A stretch of DNA of 64,000 nt from Mesorhizobium ciceri WSM4083 (GCF_000519305.1 NZ_JAFG01000007.1:165994-229993); one strand, 5' to 3'. Numbered from the stretch's first letter, positions 17,395 to 26,714 are shown. A program made the numbers and translations. Notes: a model not told the origin generated them from the letters alone.

Positions 17395-18084
17395 TCACGA
17401 GCCACGCGGCTTGTCGAGCGTCGTCCGCCACTCCTTGAGCAGCGCCTGGCGACGACGCGGATAGCGCGTGTCCATTGCTTGGAGTTCCGCGATGCGATCG
17501 GTGCGAAAATGCCGGAAATCGTGCCGCATCTCGCACCACGCCACCACCACCCGCACCTTGTCGAAGAAGCCCAGCGCAAATGGCCAGACGACACGCTCGG
17601 ACGCGGCGCCGCCGCCGTCGCGGTAGAGAAAGCCGAGCTTGCGCTCGTTGCGGATGGCCTGTCGCACCAGACCAAGATCGATGCTTTCGATGACTGCGGC
17701 GGAAGGGCCGACCAGCAGTGTGCTCGCGTCGAGATCCTCGCGCAGATCGTCCGGCAGCACGGCAGCGATCTTGGCCAACGCGTTGGCGGCGGCGGCCGAG
17801 AGGCGCTGGTCCGGCTGCTTGGCGACCCAGCGCGAGCCGAGCACGATGGCTTCGATCTCCTCGTCGCTGAACATCAGCGGCGGCAGCATGAAGCCGGGCT
17901 TGAGCACATAGCCCAGCCCTGCCTCACCCTCGATCGGCGCACCCTGGCCCTGCAGCGTCGCGATATCGCGGTAGAGCGTGCGGATCGAAACGCCCATCTC
18001 GTCGGCAAGCATGTGCCCGCTCACCGGCCGGCGATGCCGGCGCAAGCACTGTATGAGGTCGAGTAGGCGTTCGGAGCGGGACAT
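17395..18084 (-). CDS. YafY-type HTH/WYL transcriptional regulator
   Basis: 229 residues. N-terminal winged helix of the DeoR/HTH_11 type (RSERLLDLIQCLRRHRRPVSGHMLADEMGVSIRTLYRDIATL, residues 2-44), then a WYL-like ligand domain. Start at 18084 is preferred because it gives the standard MSRSERLLDL opening; an upstream extension of 59 residues has no match. It probably regulates the VOC and EVE genes that follow. WYL domains sense small ligands or nucleic acids. Confidence 0.82.
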   Translation of the reverse strand: MSRSERLLDLIQCLRRHRRPVSGHMLADEMGVSIRTLYRDIATLQGQGAPIEGEAGLGYVLKPGFMLPPLMFSDEEIEAIVLGSRWVAKQPDQRLSAAAANALAKIAAVLPDDLREDLDASTLLVGPSAAVIESIDLGLVRQAIRNERKLGFLYRDGGGAASERVVWPFALGFFDKVRVVVAWCEMRHDFRHFRTDRIAELQAMDTRYPRRRQALLKEWRTTLDKPRGS

Positions 18085-18219
18085 CCGGTAGATTTGCCCG
18101 TTTCCTTGACATTGGTCCACCACGGCCAACTTGAACCGGAGAGGCCGACCTGTCGGACTTGGTTGCGAAGCGGGTTGCCCTATGTCAAAAGCGGCCACGC
18201 CGTTCGGAGTTGCCCCCGC

Positions 18220-19314
18220 TTGAAGTCTTTTCGCGACAAACGCCGCGACAACCGTCCACATCCATCCGCGAAGGGTGCGGCGGACGTGTCACGTCCGCGT
18301 CCCGGCCAGCCTCCTGCCAGACCGGAAGCGCCACCGCGCGAGCGCCATGAGGCGAAGACGGAAAGTCGTTCCGAACCGAACTCGGCGCCGCGCATCCTGG
18401 CCCGCCGCGAAGGCGCCCTGCCCGCCGAACATCTTCCCGTGATCCTGGAAGTGGCGCCCAATGCCGATTATGCGCTGCTCGACAGCGGCACCGGCCAAAA
18501 GCTCGAACAATATGGCCCCTACCGTATCGTGCGGCCCGAGGGCCAGGCGATCTGGCAAAAGGCCTTGCCGGCAAAGGAATGGGAGCGCGCCGACGCCGTC
18601 TTCACCGGCGACACCGACGAGGAGGGCATCGGCCGCTGGCGTTTCCCCAAGCTGCCGCTCGGCGAGACTTGGCCGATGAAGCATGACGGCATCGACTATC
18701 TCGGCCGTTTCACCTCGTTTCGTCATGTCGGCGTCTTTCCCGAGCAGGCCTCCCATTGGGACCACATGGCCGGACTGATCGCGGCGGCGAAGCGGCCGGT
18801 CAAGGTGCTGAACCTGTTCGGCTATACCGGTCTCGCCTCATTGGTGGCGGCTCGCGCCGGCGCCGAGGTCACCCATGTCGATGCCTCGAAGAAAGCGATC
18901 GGCTGGGCCCGCGAAAACCAGGAGATGGCAGGCCTCGGCAGCAAGCCGATCCGCTGGATCGTCGACGATGCGGTCAAATTCGCCGAGCGCGAGGAGCGCC
19001 GCGGCAGCCGCTACGACATCATCCTGTTCGACCCGCCGGCCTACGGTCGCGGCCCCAAGGGCGAGGTCTGGCAATTGTTCGAGGACCTGCCTGATTTGAC
19101 CGACCTTTGCCGGGCGATCCTGACGCCGAAGCCGCTTGCCGTGGTGCTGACCGCCTATTCGATCCGCGCCTCCTTCTTCGCCATCCACGCCTTGATGCGC
19201 GATACCTTTGCCGGCATGGGCGGCAAGATTGAATCGGGTGAGCTGATCATCCGCGAAAAGTCCGCCGGCCGGGCGCTCTCGACCTCATTGTTTTCGCGTT
19301 GGGTGGCTGAATGA
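18220..19314 (+). CDS. class I SAM-dependent RNA methyltransferase (RlmI/RlmL-like)
   Basis: About 364 residues. A basic, Pro-rich N-terminus leads to a substrate-binding part (VILEVAPNADYALLDSGTGQKLEQYGPYRIVRPE) and a Rossmann methyltransferase domain: motif I VLNLFGYTGLASLVAARAGAE, acidic VDASKKAI, catalytic-loop FDPPAYGRGPKGEVW. This matches 23S rRNA cytosine C5 methyltransferases of the YccW group, though target base is unproven. I suggest the TTG at 18220 (GGAG 11 bases before); the open frame extends to 18094. The next gene, another RNA methyltransferase, overlaps its stop by four bases. Confidence 0.78.
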   Translation: MKSFRDKRRDNRPHPSAKGAADVSRPRPGQPPARPEAPPRERHEAKTESRSEPNSAPRILARREGALPAEHLPVILEVAPNADYALLDSGTGQKLEQYGPYRIVRPEGQAIWQKALPAKEWERADAVFTGDTDEEGIGRWRFPKLPLGETWPMKHDGIDYLGRFTSFRHVGVFPEQASHWDHMAGLIAAAKRPVKVLNLFGYTGLASLVAARAGAEVTHVDASKKAIGWARENQEMAGLGSKPIRWIVDDAVKFAEREERRGSRYDIILFDPPAYGRGPKGEVWQLFEDLPDLTDLCRAILTPKPLAVVLTAYSIRASFFAIHALMRDTFAGMGGKIESGELIIREKSAGRALSTSLFSRWVAE

Positions 19315-20168
19315 ACGAGCGGCATGCAGGCGCACCTGGCCAGGTGAAGGAGGTCACCAGCCTCGCCAATCCGCTGGTCAAGGACATCAAGGCGCTCGCG
19401 CAGAAGAAATTCCGCGACCAGCAGAACGCCTTCATGGCCGAGGGACTGAAGCTGGTCATCGATGCGCTCGATCTCGGCTGGCAAATCAGGACATTGGTTT
19501 TCTCCAAGGCCGGGCGCGGCAACGCGGCGGTGGAGAAGGTCGCGGCACGCACGGTTGCCGCCGGCGGCATGGTGCTCGAAGTGTCGGAAAAAGTGCTCGT
19601 CGCCATCACCCGTCGCGACAATCCGCAAATGGTGGTCGGCGTCTTTTCGCAAAAATTCCTCGCCTTGAAGGATGTGCGCGCCGACAATGGCGACGTCTGG
19701 GTGGCGCTCGACCGGGTGCGCGATCCCGGCAATCTCGGCACCGTCATCCGCACCGTCGATGCCGTCGGCGCCAAGGGCGTCATCCTGGTCGGCGATACCA
19801 CCGATCCTTTTTCGGTGGAGACGGTGCGCGCCACCATGGGTTCGATCTTTGCCGTGCCGGTGGCCAAGGCGACAACCGAGGCTTTCCTTGCCTGGCGAGG
19901 CGGCTTCTCAGGCCTCGTCGCCGGAACCCACCTGAAAGGCGCCGTCGACTACCGCTCGGTCGATTTTTCCCGCGGGCCCGTGCTGCTGATGATGGGCAAC
20001 GAGCAGCAGGGACTGCCCGAAAGCCTGGCTGCGAGTTGCGACAGGCTGCTCAGGATTCCGCAAGCGGGCCGTGCCGATTCGCTCAATCTGGCCGTTGCCA
20101 CCGGCATCATGCTGTTCGAGATCCGGCGCGGCGCGCTGAAGCTCGAGCCAATCCTGGACCAGCAATGA
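19311..20168 (+). CDS. TrmH/SpoU-family RNA 2'-O-methyltransferase
   Basis: 285 residues. An L30e-like N-terminal domain (about 10-115, with FRDQQNAFMAEGLKLVIDAL) precedes a SPOUT knotted domain with its three motifs: LDRVRDPGNLGTVIRTVDAVGA, LLMMGNEQQGLP and IPQAGRADSLNLAVATGIMLFEI. Such enzymes methylate ribose in rRNA or tRNA; the position is not predictable here. Translation is probably coupled to the upstream methyltransferase gene (ATGA overlap). Confidence 0.86.
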   Translation: MNERHAGAPGQVKEVTSLANPLVKDIKALAQKKFRDQQNAFMAEGLKLVIDALDLGWQIRTLVFSKAGRGNAAVEKVAARTVAAGGMVLEVSEKVLVAITRRDNPQMVVGVFSQKFLALKDVRADNGDVWVALDRVRDPGNLGTVIRTVDAVGAKGVILVGDTTDPFSVETVRATMGSIFAVPVAKATTEAFLAWRGGFSGLVAGTHLKGAVDYRSVDFSRGPVLLMMGNEQQGLPESLAASCDRLLRIPQAGRADSLNLAVATGIMLFEIRRGALKLEPILDQQ

Positions 20169-20181
20169 AGGTTGCCTGCCC

Positions 20182-20670
20182 GTGAGATCATGGTCTCCCT
20201 ACGCACTGCTCGTCGTCGCGGCCATCGCGCTCGACCAGTGGATAAAATACCTGGTCGAGGCCGATCTGCCTTTTCAGGAGAAGGTTGATCTGCTGCCCTT
20301 CCTGGCGCTGTTTCGCACCTACAATACCGGCATCGCCTTCTCGATGTTCTCGTCCTTCGGCGACACCGGGCTGATCGTCATTTCGCTTGGCGTCGTTGCC
20401 TTCGTGCTGTTCCTGGCGACGCGGATCGCGCCGTCCCAGATCCTTGCCCGCACCGGCTTTGCACTGATCGTCGGCGGCGCGCTCGGCAATCTGATCGACC
20501 GCGCCGTCTACGGCCACGTCATCGACTACATCCTGTTCCACACGCCGGTCTGGTCCTTCGCCGTCTTCAACCTTGCCGACGCCTTCATTTCGGTGGGCGC
20601 GGCACTGGTCGTCTTCGACGAGCTGTTCGGCTGGCGGCGCGAGCCCAAAGCCAGGCCTTCCAAGGATTGA
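20182..20670 (+). CDS. lspA: lipoprotein signal peptidase
   Basis: Inner-membrane aspartyl protease that cleaves prolipoprotein signal peptides after Lgt modification. 162 residues with four membrane helices. Catalytic Asp106 in NLIDR and Asp133 in FNLADA; the conserved block FRTYNTGIAFSMF lies between the first two helices. GTG start at 20182. It follows two RNA methyltransferase genes closely, so it is probably in the same transcript. Confidence 0.93.
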   Translation: MRSWSPYALLVVAAIALDQWIKYLVEADLPFQEKVDLLPFLALFRTYNTGIAFSMFSSFGDTGLIVISLGVVAFVLFLATRIAPSQILARTGFALIVGGALGNLIDRAVYGHVIDYILFHTPVWSFAVFNLADAFISVGAALVVFDELFGWRREPKARPSKD

Positions 20671-20722
20671 CCCCGTGCGGCCATCGCCGCACAGTTATGT
20701 CGTCAAGATCGCGGAGAAAGAG

Positions 20723-21712
20723 ATGTCCGAAACCTTCAAAGCCATCCTCGTTTCGCGTGACGCCGAGAAAAAGCAGTCGGTCAGCGTGACCGATCTCACC
20801 GACGCCGACCTGATGGAAGGCGATGTCACCGTCGCGGTCGAGGCAACGACGGTGAACTACAAGGATGGTTTGGCGATCACAGGCAAGGCGCCGGTGATCC
20901 GCCGCTGGCCGCTGGTGCCGGGCATCGATTTCGCCGGCACCGTCATCTCGTCCTCCAATCCCGACTGGCGCACCGGAGACAAGGTCATTCTGAACGGCTG
21001 GGGCGTCGGCGAAACCCATTTCGGCGCCTATGCAGGCCGTGCCCGCGTCAAGGGCGACTGGCTGGTGCCGCTGCCGCAAGGCATCAGCCCGCATGACGCG
21101 ATGGCAGTCGGCACCGCAGGCTATACCGCCATGCTCTGCGTCATGGCCCTGGAGCGGCACGGCATCATGCCCGATCGCGGCCCGGTGGTGGTGACGGGGG
21201 CGGCCGGCGGCGTCGGCTCGGTCGCGGTCTCGATCCTGTCCAGCCTTGGCTACCATGTCATTGCTTCCACCGGCCGCAATGCCGAAAGCCCCTATCTGAT
21301 CGACCTTGGCGCCGCCGAAGTGATATCGCGCGAGGAGCTTGCCCGGCCGGCCAAGCCGCTGGCCAAGGAACGTTGGGCGGGCGGCATCGACGCTGTCGGC
21401 AGCCACACGCTGGCCAATGTGCTCTCGATGACCTCCTATGGCGGCGCGGTCGCCGCCTGCGGCCTGGCCGGCGGCATGGACCTGCCGACCAGCGTCGCGC
21501 CCTTCATCCTGCGCGGCGTCTCATTGCTCGGCATCGATTCAGTGATGGCGCCGAAAGCAGTCCGCCTCGAGGCATGGCGCCGCATCGGCACCGACCTCGA
21601 TCTGCAGAAGCTCGCCAGCCTGTCCAGCACCATCGGGTTCGACGGCATCGTCGATGCCGCACGCGACATCGTCGACGGCAAAATCCGCGGCCGCGTCGTC
21701 GTGGATATGTGA
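20723..21712 (+). CDS. acuI: MDR-family oxidoreductase, AcuI-like acryloyl-CoA reductase
   Basis: 329 residues, zinc-independent medium-chain dehydrogenase. Visible are NYKDGLAITGKAPVIRRWPLVPGIDFAGTV, typical of the YhdH/AcuI group, and the NADPH Rossmann motif VVVTGAAGGVGSVAVSIL. AcuI reduces toxic acryloyl-CoA to propionyl-CoA, for example in DMSP or 3-hydroxypropionate use. The start at 20723 has GGAGAAAGAG before it. No DMSP genes lie nearby, so the physiological role is open. Confidence 0.82.
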   Translation: MSETFKAILVSRDAEKKQSVSVTDLTDADLMEGDVTVAVEATTVNYKDGLAITGKAPVIRRWPLVPGIDFAGTVISSSNPDWRTGDKVILNGWGVGETHFGAYAGRARVKGDWLVPLPQGISPHDAMAVGTAGYTAMLCVMALERHGIMPDRGPVVVTGAAGGVGSVAVSILSSLGYHVIASTGRNAESPYLIDLGAAEVISREELARPAKPLAKERWAGGIDAVGSHTLANVLSMTSYGGAVAACGLAGGMDLPTSVAPFILRGVSLLGIDSVMAPKAVRLEAWRRIGTDLDLQKLASLSSTIGFDGIVDAARDIVDGKIRGRVVVDM

Positions 21713-21852
21713 CTGAGCCCAACCCCGGAAGGGTAGATGGAATCGCCAGGTCTGGTGGCAAATCCGCCGCGCCTCGGCAAAAAGCGCTCATCCGCTAAAA
21801 TTCGAACGATCCGCCGCAATTTTCCATAATCTCTGTCTGGCAAGGATTTCGC

Positions 21853-24144
21853 ATGATCGCGGAATCCGGCAGCCAACAGGCGGACACTGGCGACGACGTC
21901 GATGCGGTGCTCCCGCCGGCGTCGACGCGGCGCTTCGTCGCCGCGCCGCCGCTGGTGCCCGAGCCGGAATTCTCCAGGCGCGAAAGCCTGCCCTTTCTGA
22001 CGTTCGTCGCCATCGTGGTGGTGGCCGGGCCGGCGCATCTGACCGGGGCACCAATCTTCATCAGCGTTGCATTGCTGGCAACCGGTCTTGCCGGTCTTGC
22101 CTTGCATCTGCGCGCCAGGCGGAGCGAACATCGCACCTCCGCCCTTCTTGACGAAACCACTGCCCGCAGCCGCGCCGAGATCGAGACGCTGGCCGACCGC
22201 ATGTGGGAGATGCAGGAGAGCGATGAACGCTTTCGCGGCCTGATCGACGCGCTTGGCGATCTCGTCATCCACCGCGACCGCGACGGCTACATCGTCTATG
22301 CTAACAAGGTCTTCGCCGATCTCGTCGAGATCGACCAGCGCGATCTTGCCGGCAAGACCTTGGCGGAACTCGGCATCGAGGTCGGCATGGTTCCCGATGC
22401 CGCCTTTTCCGACCACGAGTGCCTGAGTTCCACCGATGTCTCCATCAGCACGCCGAGCGGGCAGCGCTGGTTCTCGTGGATCGAACTGTCGGTGCGCGAC
22501 AAGGACAGCGGCGCGGTTTCGCACCGCGCCATCGCCCGCGACATCACCGCCCGCAAACGCGCCGAATCCTCGCTGATCACCGCGCGCGAACGGGCCGAAT
22601 ATGCCAGCCAGGCCAAATCGCGCTTCCTCGCCACCGTCAGCCATGAAATCCGCACCCCGATGAACGGCATCATGGGGATGGCCAGGTTGCTCGCCGACAC
22701 CAGCCTCTCGCCGGAGCAGCAAACCTATGTCGGCGCCGTCTCGACCTCAGCCAGCGCATTGCTTGCCCTGATCGAGGATCTTCTCGACTATTCCAAGATC
22801 GAAGCCGGACGCTTCGACCCAGAGCCGCAGCCGATGTCGGTGCGCGAGATCGCCGACAACATCATCGAATTGCTGGCCGCGCGCGCCTTCGCCAAGGATA
22901 TCGGGCTGGGTTGCCATGTCGAACCCGACGTGCCGCAATTGATCACCGCCGACCCGGGCAAGGTCAGGCAGGTGCTTCTCAACCTCATCGGCAACGCCAT
23001 CAAGTTCACCGACAGCGGCGGCGTGCTGGTGAGCATTGCACGCGCACGCACCGAAACCAGCGACCGCATATGCTTCACCATAGCCGATACCGGTCCGGGC
23101 CTGCGTGATGCCGACCTGGAGCGCATTTTCGAGGAGTTCGAGCAGGCCGACGGCACGTCGACACGCACGCATGGCGGGGCCGGCCTCGGCCTTGCCATCT
23201 CCAGGCGCCTGGTGGCCGCCATGGGCGGCACGATCTCGGTATCCAGCCGGCTCGGTCAGGGATCCGAGTTCGTCTTCGAAATCCCTGCGACAGCGGCCAC
23301 CGAAGCGCCGCAGGGCCACCAGAATGCTCTCTCGGGCAGACGCGCGGTGATCCTGTCGAAGAACGCTGTCGAGGCCGACGCCATCGCCCGCACCATCCGC
23401 GCCAATGGCGGCGCGGTCGACATTGCCACCACTGCCGCACAGGCCGCGCCTTTCGCCGCTGGCTGCGATGCGATCCTGGTCGATGCAGCGATGGAAGAAG
23501 GCGACGGAAGGCTGCTCAAGCGCCTGCGCCAGAGCGGCTTCTCCGACTGTGAGGCGATCACGCTGATCGCGCCGACCGATCGCGGCATGCTTGGCGAGTT
23601 CCGTGCCAGCGGCTACGCAACCTTCCTGGCCAGGCCGGTGCGCGGCGGAACACTTTTGCGTGTTCTGTTGAGCAGCCATGCTCCGAGCCTCGGCCCGCCG
23701 CAGCCCGAAAAGCGCGGCGCGCCGTCGCTGCGCGCCGTCGGCAACCGCCAGCGCGGCCTGTCGGTGCTGATCGCCGAGGACAATGACATCAACGCCATGC
23801 TGGCCCGCGCCACGCTGCTGAAGGCCGGGCATCGCGTCAAGGTGGTTGGCAACGGCAAGGCCGCCGTCGAGGCTGTCACCGGCGCCGCGCACAAGGACCG
23901 CTTCGACGTGGTCTTGATGGATCTGCACATGCCGGTCATGGACGGGCTGGACGCGATCGCCGCCATCCGCCGCCATGAGGAAGAAAGTGCCGTGCGGCCG
24001 GTGCCGATCATGGTGCTGTCGGCCGACAGCCAGGAAAAGACCCGCCATGCGGTGTTGGCCCATGGCGCCAGTGGCTTTGTCACCAAGCCGCTCGACCCCG
24101 AGGCGCTGGTCAATGCGGTCGAGGGCCAGGTCGTCGCGGCCTGA
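21853..24144 (+). CDS. hybrid sensor histidine kinase with C-terminal receiver
   Basis: 763 residues. Two hydrophobic helices (about 45-60 and 67-85), a coiled linker, a PAS domain (about 125-245), HisKA with phospho-His near residue 264 (SHEIRTPMNG), HATPase_c with N box (LLNLIGNAIKFTD), G1 (DTGPGL) and G2 (GGAGLGLAI) boxes. A degenerate receiver-like part (about 500-600, no phospho-Asp context seen) is followed by a full receiver with Asp690 in VVLMDLHMPVMDGL. No output domain and no adjacent response regulator gene, so the partner must be encoded elsewhere, perhaps a histidine phosphotransferase. The signal is unknown. Confidence 0.88.
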   Translation: MIAESGSQQADTGDDVDAVLPPASTRRFVAAPPLVPEPEFSRRESLPFLTFVAIVVVAGPAHLTGAPIFISVALLATGLAGLALHLRARRSEHRTSALLDETTARSRAEIETLADRMWEMQESDERFRGLIDALGDLVIHRDRDGYIVYANKVFADLVEIDQRDLAGKTLAELGIEVGMVPDAAFSDHECLSSTDVSISTPSGQRWFSWIELSVRDKDSGAVSHRAIARDITARKRAESSLITARERAEYASQAKSRFLATVSHEIRTPMNGIMGMARLLADTSLSPEQQTYVGAVSTSASALLALIEDLLDYSKIEAGRFDPEPQPMSVREIADNIIELLAARAFAKDIGLGCHVEPDVPQLITADPGKVRQVLLNLIGNAIKFTDSGGVLVSIARARTETSDRICFTIADTGPGLRDADLERIFEEFEQADGTSTRTHGGAGLGLAISRRLVAAMGGTISVSSRLGQGSEFVFEIPATAATEAPQGHQNALSGRRAVILSKNAVEADAIARTIRANGGAVDIATTAAQAAPFAAGCDAILVDAAMEEGDGRLLKRLRQSGFSDCEAITLIAPTDRGMLGEFRASGYATFLARPVRGGTLLRVLLSSHAPSLGPPQPEKRGAPSLRAVGNRQRGLSVLIAEDNDINAMLARATLLKAGHRVKVVGNGKAAVEAVTGAAHKDRFDVVLMDLHMPVMDGLDAIAAIRRHEEESAVRPVPIMVLSADSQEKTRHAVLAHGASGFVTKPLDPEALVNAVEGQVVAA

Positions 24145-24314
24145 GCTTTCCACCGCCCATTCCGCGCCGCGCGATCACTTAAACGTAGCCGGTTGATCGT
24201 ATTCGCCAGCCGACGAAGTATTGCCCACGGCGTCGTATCACGGTACTGTCACAATCCTGTTGCACCTACACCGTATCCCCGTGCCAAGAGGGATGGCTCG
24301 AAGGAGAATCACTC

Positions 24315-25202
24315 GTGCATACAGTTATGCCGGAATGTGACACTCGGCCGAACGCCAGCAGCGCCTTGCTTGCCGGACGTAACGTCGATTCCGTCATAAA
24401 GGGCGCGGCGCTGGGCCGTATAGGCAATCTTGAAGTGCGGCTCGCTCGCAACGAGGCCGAGATCGCGGCCGCGCAGGAAGTGCGCTACCGGGTGTTCTAC
24501 GACGAACTTGGCGCCAGGAAGGACCTGTTCCAGGCCCATGACCGCCGTGACGCCGACCGCTTCGATCCGCTCTGCGACCATCTGCTGGTTTTGGACACCA
24601 CGCTTTCCGGCCCCGAACATCGCCGCATCGTCGGCACATATCGGCTGCTGCGGCAAGAAATCGCGGCCACGGCCGGTGGTTTCTATTCCGAAGGGGAATT
24701 CGAGCTGACCAAGCTCATCGCCCGTCACCCCGGCCAGCGTTTCCTCGAGCTCGGCCGCTCCTGCGTTTTACCGGAATACCGCTCGAAGCGCACCATCGAG
24801 GCGCTGTGGCAAGGCATCTGGGCTTACATCAACCATTACGAAATCGGTGTGATGACCGGCTGCGCGTCCTTTCACGGCACCGTGCCGGCGGCGCATGCCG
24901 AGGCGCTCACCTACCTCGCCCACCACTGCCGCACCAATTCGGCCTGGGACGTGCGCGCGGTGTCCGGGCGCTATTGCTCGATGGACCTGATGCCGATCGA
25001 GGCCGTCAATGCCAAGGCGGCGATCGCGGCGATGCCGCCTTTGGTCAAGGGCTATCTGCGCGTCGGTGCCCGCATCGGCGACGGCTGCGTCATCGATCGC
25101 GAATTCTCGACGGTCGATGTGTTCGTCGTGATGCCGGTCAAGGAGATCGGCGCACGCTACGTCAACTATTATGGCGGCGAAGCCCAGCGCTTCGCAGCAT
25201 AG
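24315..25202 (+). CDS. olsB: L-ornithine N-alpha-acyltransferase OlsB
   Basis: First step of ornithine lipid synthesis: transfers a 3-hydroxyacyl group from ACP to ornithine, giving lyso-ornithine lipid at the membrane. 295 residues, GNAT fold. Recognised by the block EVRYRVFYDELGAR, the RIVGTYRLLR strand, ELGRSCVLPEYRSKRTIEALWQGIW and the late FHGTVP. GTG start at 24315 with AAGGAG at 24301-24306. The second enzyme, OlsA, is not adjacent, as is often so in rhizobia. The inverted repeat after the stop may end transcription. Confidence 0.87.
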   Translation: MHTVMPECDTRPNASSALLAGRNVDSVIKGAALGRIGNLEVRLARNEAEIAAAQEVRYRVFYDELGARKDLFQAHDRRDADRFDPLCDHLLVLDTTLSGPEHRRIVGTYRLLRQEIAATAGGFYSEGEFELTKLIARHPGQRFLELGRSCVLPEYRSKRTIEALWQGIWAYINHYEIGVMTGCASFHGTVPAAHAEALTYLAHHCRTNSAWDVRAVSGRYCSMDLMPIEAVNAKAAIAAMPPLVKGYLRVGARIGDGCVIDREFSTVDVFVVMPVKEIGARYVNYYGGEAQRFAA

Positions 25203-25281
25203 CGAATAGCGAATAGCGAATAGAAAGTAGCGAGAGCTATCTCGTTCAGCCCCTATTCGCTACTCCCTATTCGCTACTCGC
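25199..25281. repeat. tandem GCGAATA units with inverted copy
   Basis: AGCGAATA-type units are repeated three times at 25201-25223 and again in inverted orientation (CTATTCGCTACTCC / CTATTCGCTACTCGC) at 25253-25281, so the RNA of either strand can fold into a long imperfect hairpin. It lies between convergent olsB and the TRIC channel gene and probably ends both transcripts. Confidence 0.6.
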
Positions 25282-25288
25282 TTCCTTT

Positions 25289-25921
25289 TCACGGAATATC
25301 CTCCGGCCGCCGGCCGGGTCGGCTCTTGTAGGACGGAAACGACCAGCCGAATTTGAGCGCACCGCCACGCACGAGGAACGCGGCCGCAAAGCCGGCAAGG
25401 TTCGAGGCGAGCGGCGGCAGTCCGGCAAGATCGCCAAGTGTGTAAAGCCCGGCACCTGCAAGGGCCGCCGTGACGTAGATTTCGGGCCTGAGCAGCACCG
25501 ATGGCTCGCCGGCAAGGAGATCGCGCAGAATGCCGCCAAAAGTGGCGGTGAGCACGCCGGTGATGACGGAGACGACCGGCGAGCCGGTAATCGCAAGCCC
25601 CTTGGCCGCGCCCATTACCGAAAAGGCGGCGAGCCCGATGGCGTCGAGCCAGAGCAGCCATTTCCAGCGCGATTCGACACGATGCGCGCTGAAGAAGACC
25701 AGCACCGCAACCGCGGCGCAGACCAGCACATAGCCGGAGTTGGCGACCCAGAAAACCGGCAGGTTGAGAATGACGTCGCGAAGCGTGCCGCCGCCTATCC
25801 CGGTGACGCTGGCCAGGAACAGAAAGCCGATGATGTCGAGCTGCTTGCGCGAAGCCGCAAGCGCCCCGGTCGCCGCGAAGACGGCGACACCGGCATAGTC
25901 GAGAAGCACGATGGCATTCAT
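25289..25921 (-). CDS. TRIC-family cation channel protein (UPF0126/YadS-like)
   Basis: About 210 residues with seven predicted membrane helices built from two repeats, each beginning with a conserved helix (DYAGVAVFAATGALAA and LDAIGLAAFSVMGAAKGL) and a glycine-rich GGGTLRD / GGILRDLL motif. Prokaryotic TRIC homologues form trimeric cation channels. Start at 25921 (MNAIVLLDYAG) fits the family; a GTG at 25963 would add 14 residues. Its physiological role in bacteria is not established. Confidence 0.8.
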   Translation of the reverse strand: MNAIVLLDYAGVAVFAATGALAASRKQLDIIGFLFLASVTGIGGGTLRDVILNLPVFWVANSGYVLVCAAVAVLVFFSAHRVESRWKWLLWLDAIGLAAFSVMGAAKGLAITGSPVVSVITGVLTATFGGILRDLLAGEPSVLLRPEIYVTAALAGAGLYTLGDLAGLPPLASNLAGFAAAFLVRGGALKFGWSFPSYKSRPGRRPEDIP

Positions 25922-25929
25922 GCAGACCA

Positions 25930-26006
25930 GGGGAGTAAGGGAATAGGGGAGTATGTTTATCACAAAGCCGCACCGTTGGTACGCTTCCCTACTCCCCTAC
26001 CCTTAA
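25930..26006. repeat. AGGGAATA/GGGGAGTA low-complexity inverted repeat
   Basis: GGGGAGTA-AGGGAATA-GGGGAGTA on the plus strand (25930-25953) faces TTCCCTACTCCCCTACCC (25985-26003). TAGGGGAGTA (25944-25953) and TACTCCCCTA (near 25990-25999) are perfect inverses. Similar in style to the units at 25199-25281, so the TRIC gene is framed by related A/G-rich repeats. Confidence 0.5.
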
Positions 26007-26642
26007 CTATGCATCCTTCTCAGCCTGTTCATTGACAGGCCCCGGCTCGACCGATGCTTCGGCGGCGGCGAACTTCGGACCGCCCTTGGCGACGCCGACC
26101 ATGGCCGGGCGCAGCACGCGGTCGCCGATCGAATAGCCCGGCTGCACGACCTGGACCACGGTGTTGGCCGGAACATCCGGATTGGGCACTTCGAACATCG
26201 CCTGATGGAAATTGGGATCGAACTTCTCGCCTTCAGGCGCGAGCTTCTTGACCCCGTGCCGTTCCAGCGCCGACAGCATGGCGCGCTCGGTGAGGTCGAC
26301 GCCTTCGATCAGCGCCTTGAAGCCAGCGTCACCCGATGCCTTGGCCTCGGCGGGAATCGCATCCAGCGCGCGGCGCAGATTGTCCGACACCGAGAGCATG
26401 TCGCGGGCGAAGTTCGCGACCGCGTAGGTGCGCGCATCGTGGACATCGCGCGCCGTGCGGCGACGCAGGTTTTCCATCTCGGCCGCCACGCGCAGCGCGC
26501 GGTCCTTCAGCTCTTCATTTTCCTTCAGCAGCCGCACAAGGGCTTCATAGTCACCGTCGGTGCTGCCTTCCGTGCGCTCGGCTGGGGGCTCGGTCGCCTC
26601 GACTTCATCGGGCGCGCGTTCGTCTTTTGCCTGGTCGCTCAT
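26007..26642 (-). CDS. grpE: nucleotide exchange factor GrpE
   Basis: Releases ADP from DnaK in the Hsp70 cycle. 211 residues: acidic disordered N-terminus, long dimerising helix (about 30-90, [24 protein letters not shown]), and the C-terminal beta domain ([23 protein letters not shown], then [26 protein letters not shown]). The repressor gene hrcA, which often precedes grpE in this order, is not next to it. An RpoH-type promoter (26686-26714) lies upstream. Confidence 0.95.
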   Translation of the reverse strand: MSDQAKDERAPDEVEATEPPAERTEGSTDGDYEALVRLLKENEELKDRALRVAAEMENLRRRTARDVHDARTYAVANFARDMLSVSDNLRRALDAIPAEAKASGDAGFKALIEGVDLTERAMLSALERHGVKKLAPEGEKFDPNFHQAMFEVPNPDVPANTVVQVVQPGYSIGDRVLRPAMVGVAKGGPKFAAAEASVEPGPVNEQAEKDA

Positions 26643-26685
26643 CGCCGTTTCCCGTCAATCTCGAATGATGTGGATTTTGTGCCCG

Positions 26686-26714
26686 ATATCGATGTTTGGC
26701 GGTCAAAAATCAAG
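26686..26714 (-). promoter_or_regulatory. RpoH-type promoter of grpE
   Basis: Minus strand CTTGAT (26714-26709), 17 bases, CGATAT (26691-26686). One mismatch in each box to the alphaproteobacterial sigma-32 pattern seen also before hsp20. The predicted start of transcription (about 26679) leaves a 37-base leader. Confidence 0.55.

Noticed and set aside
25199..25281. possible CRISPR array
   Set aside because: Units are 8 bases long with no unique spacers; it is a low-complexity inverted repeat.
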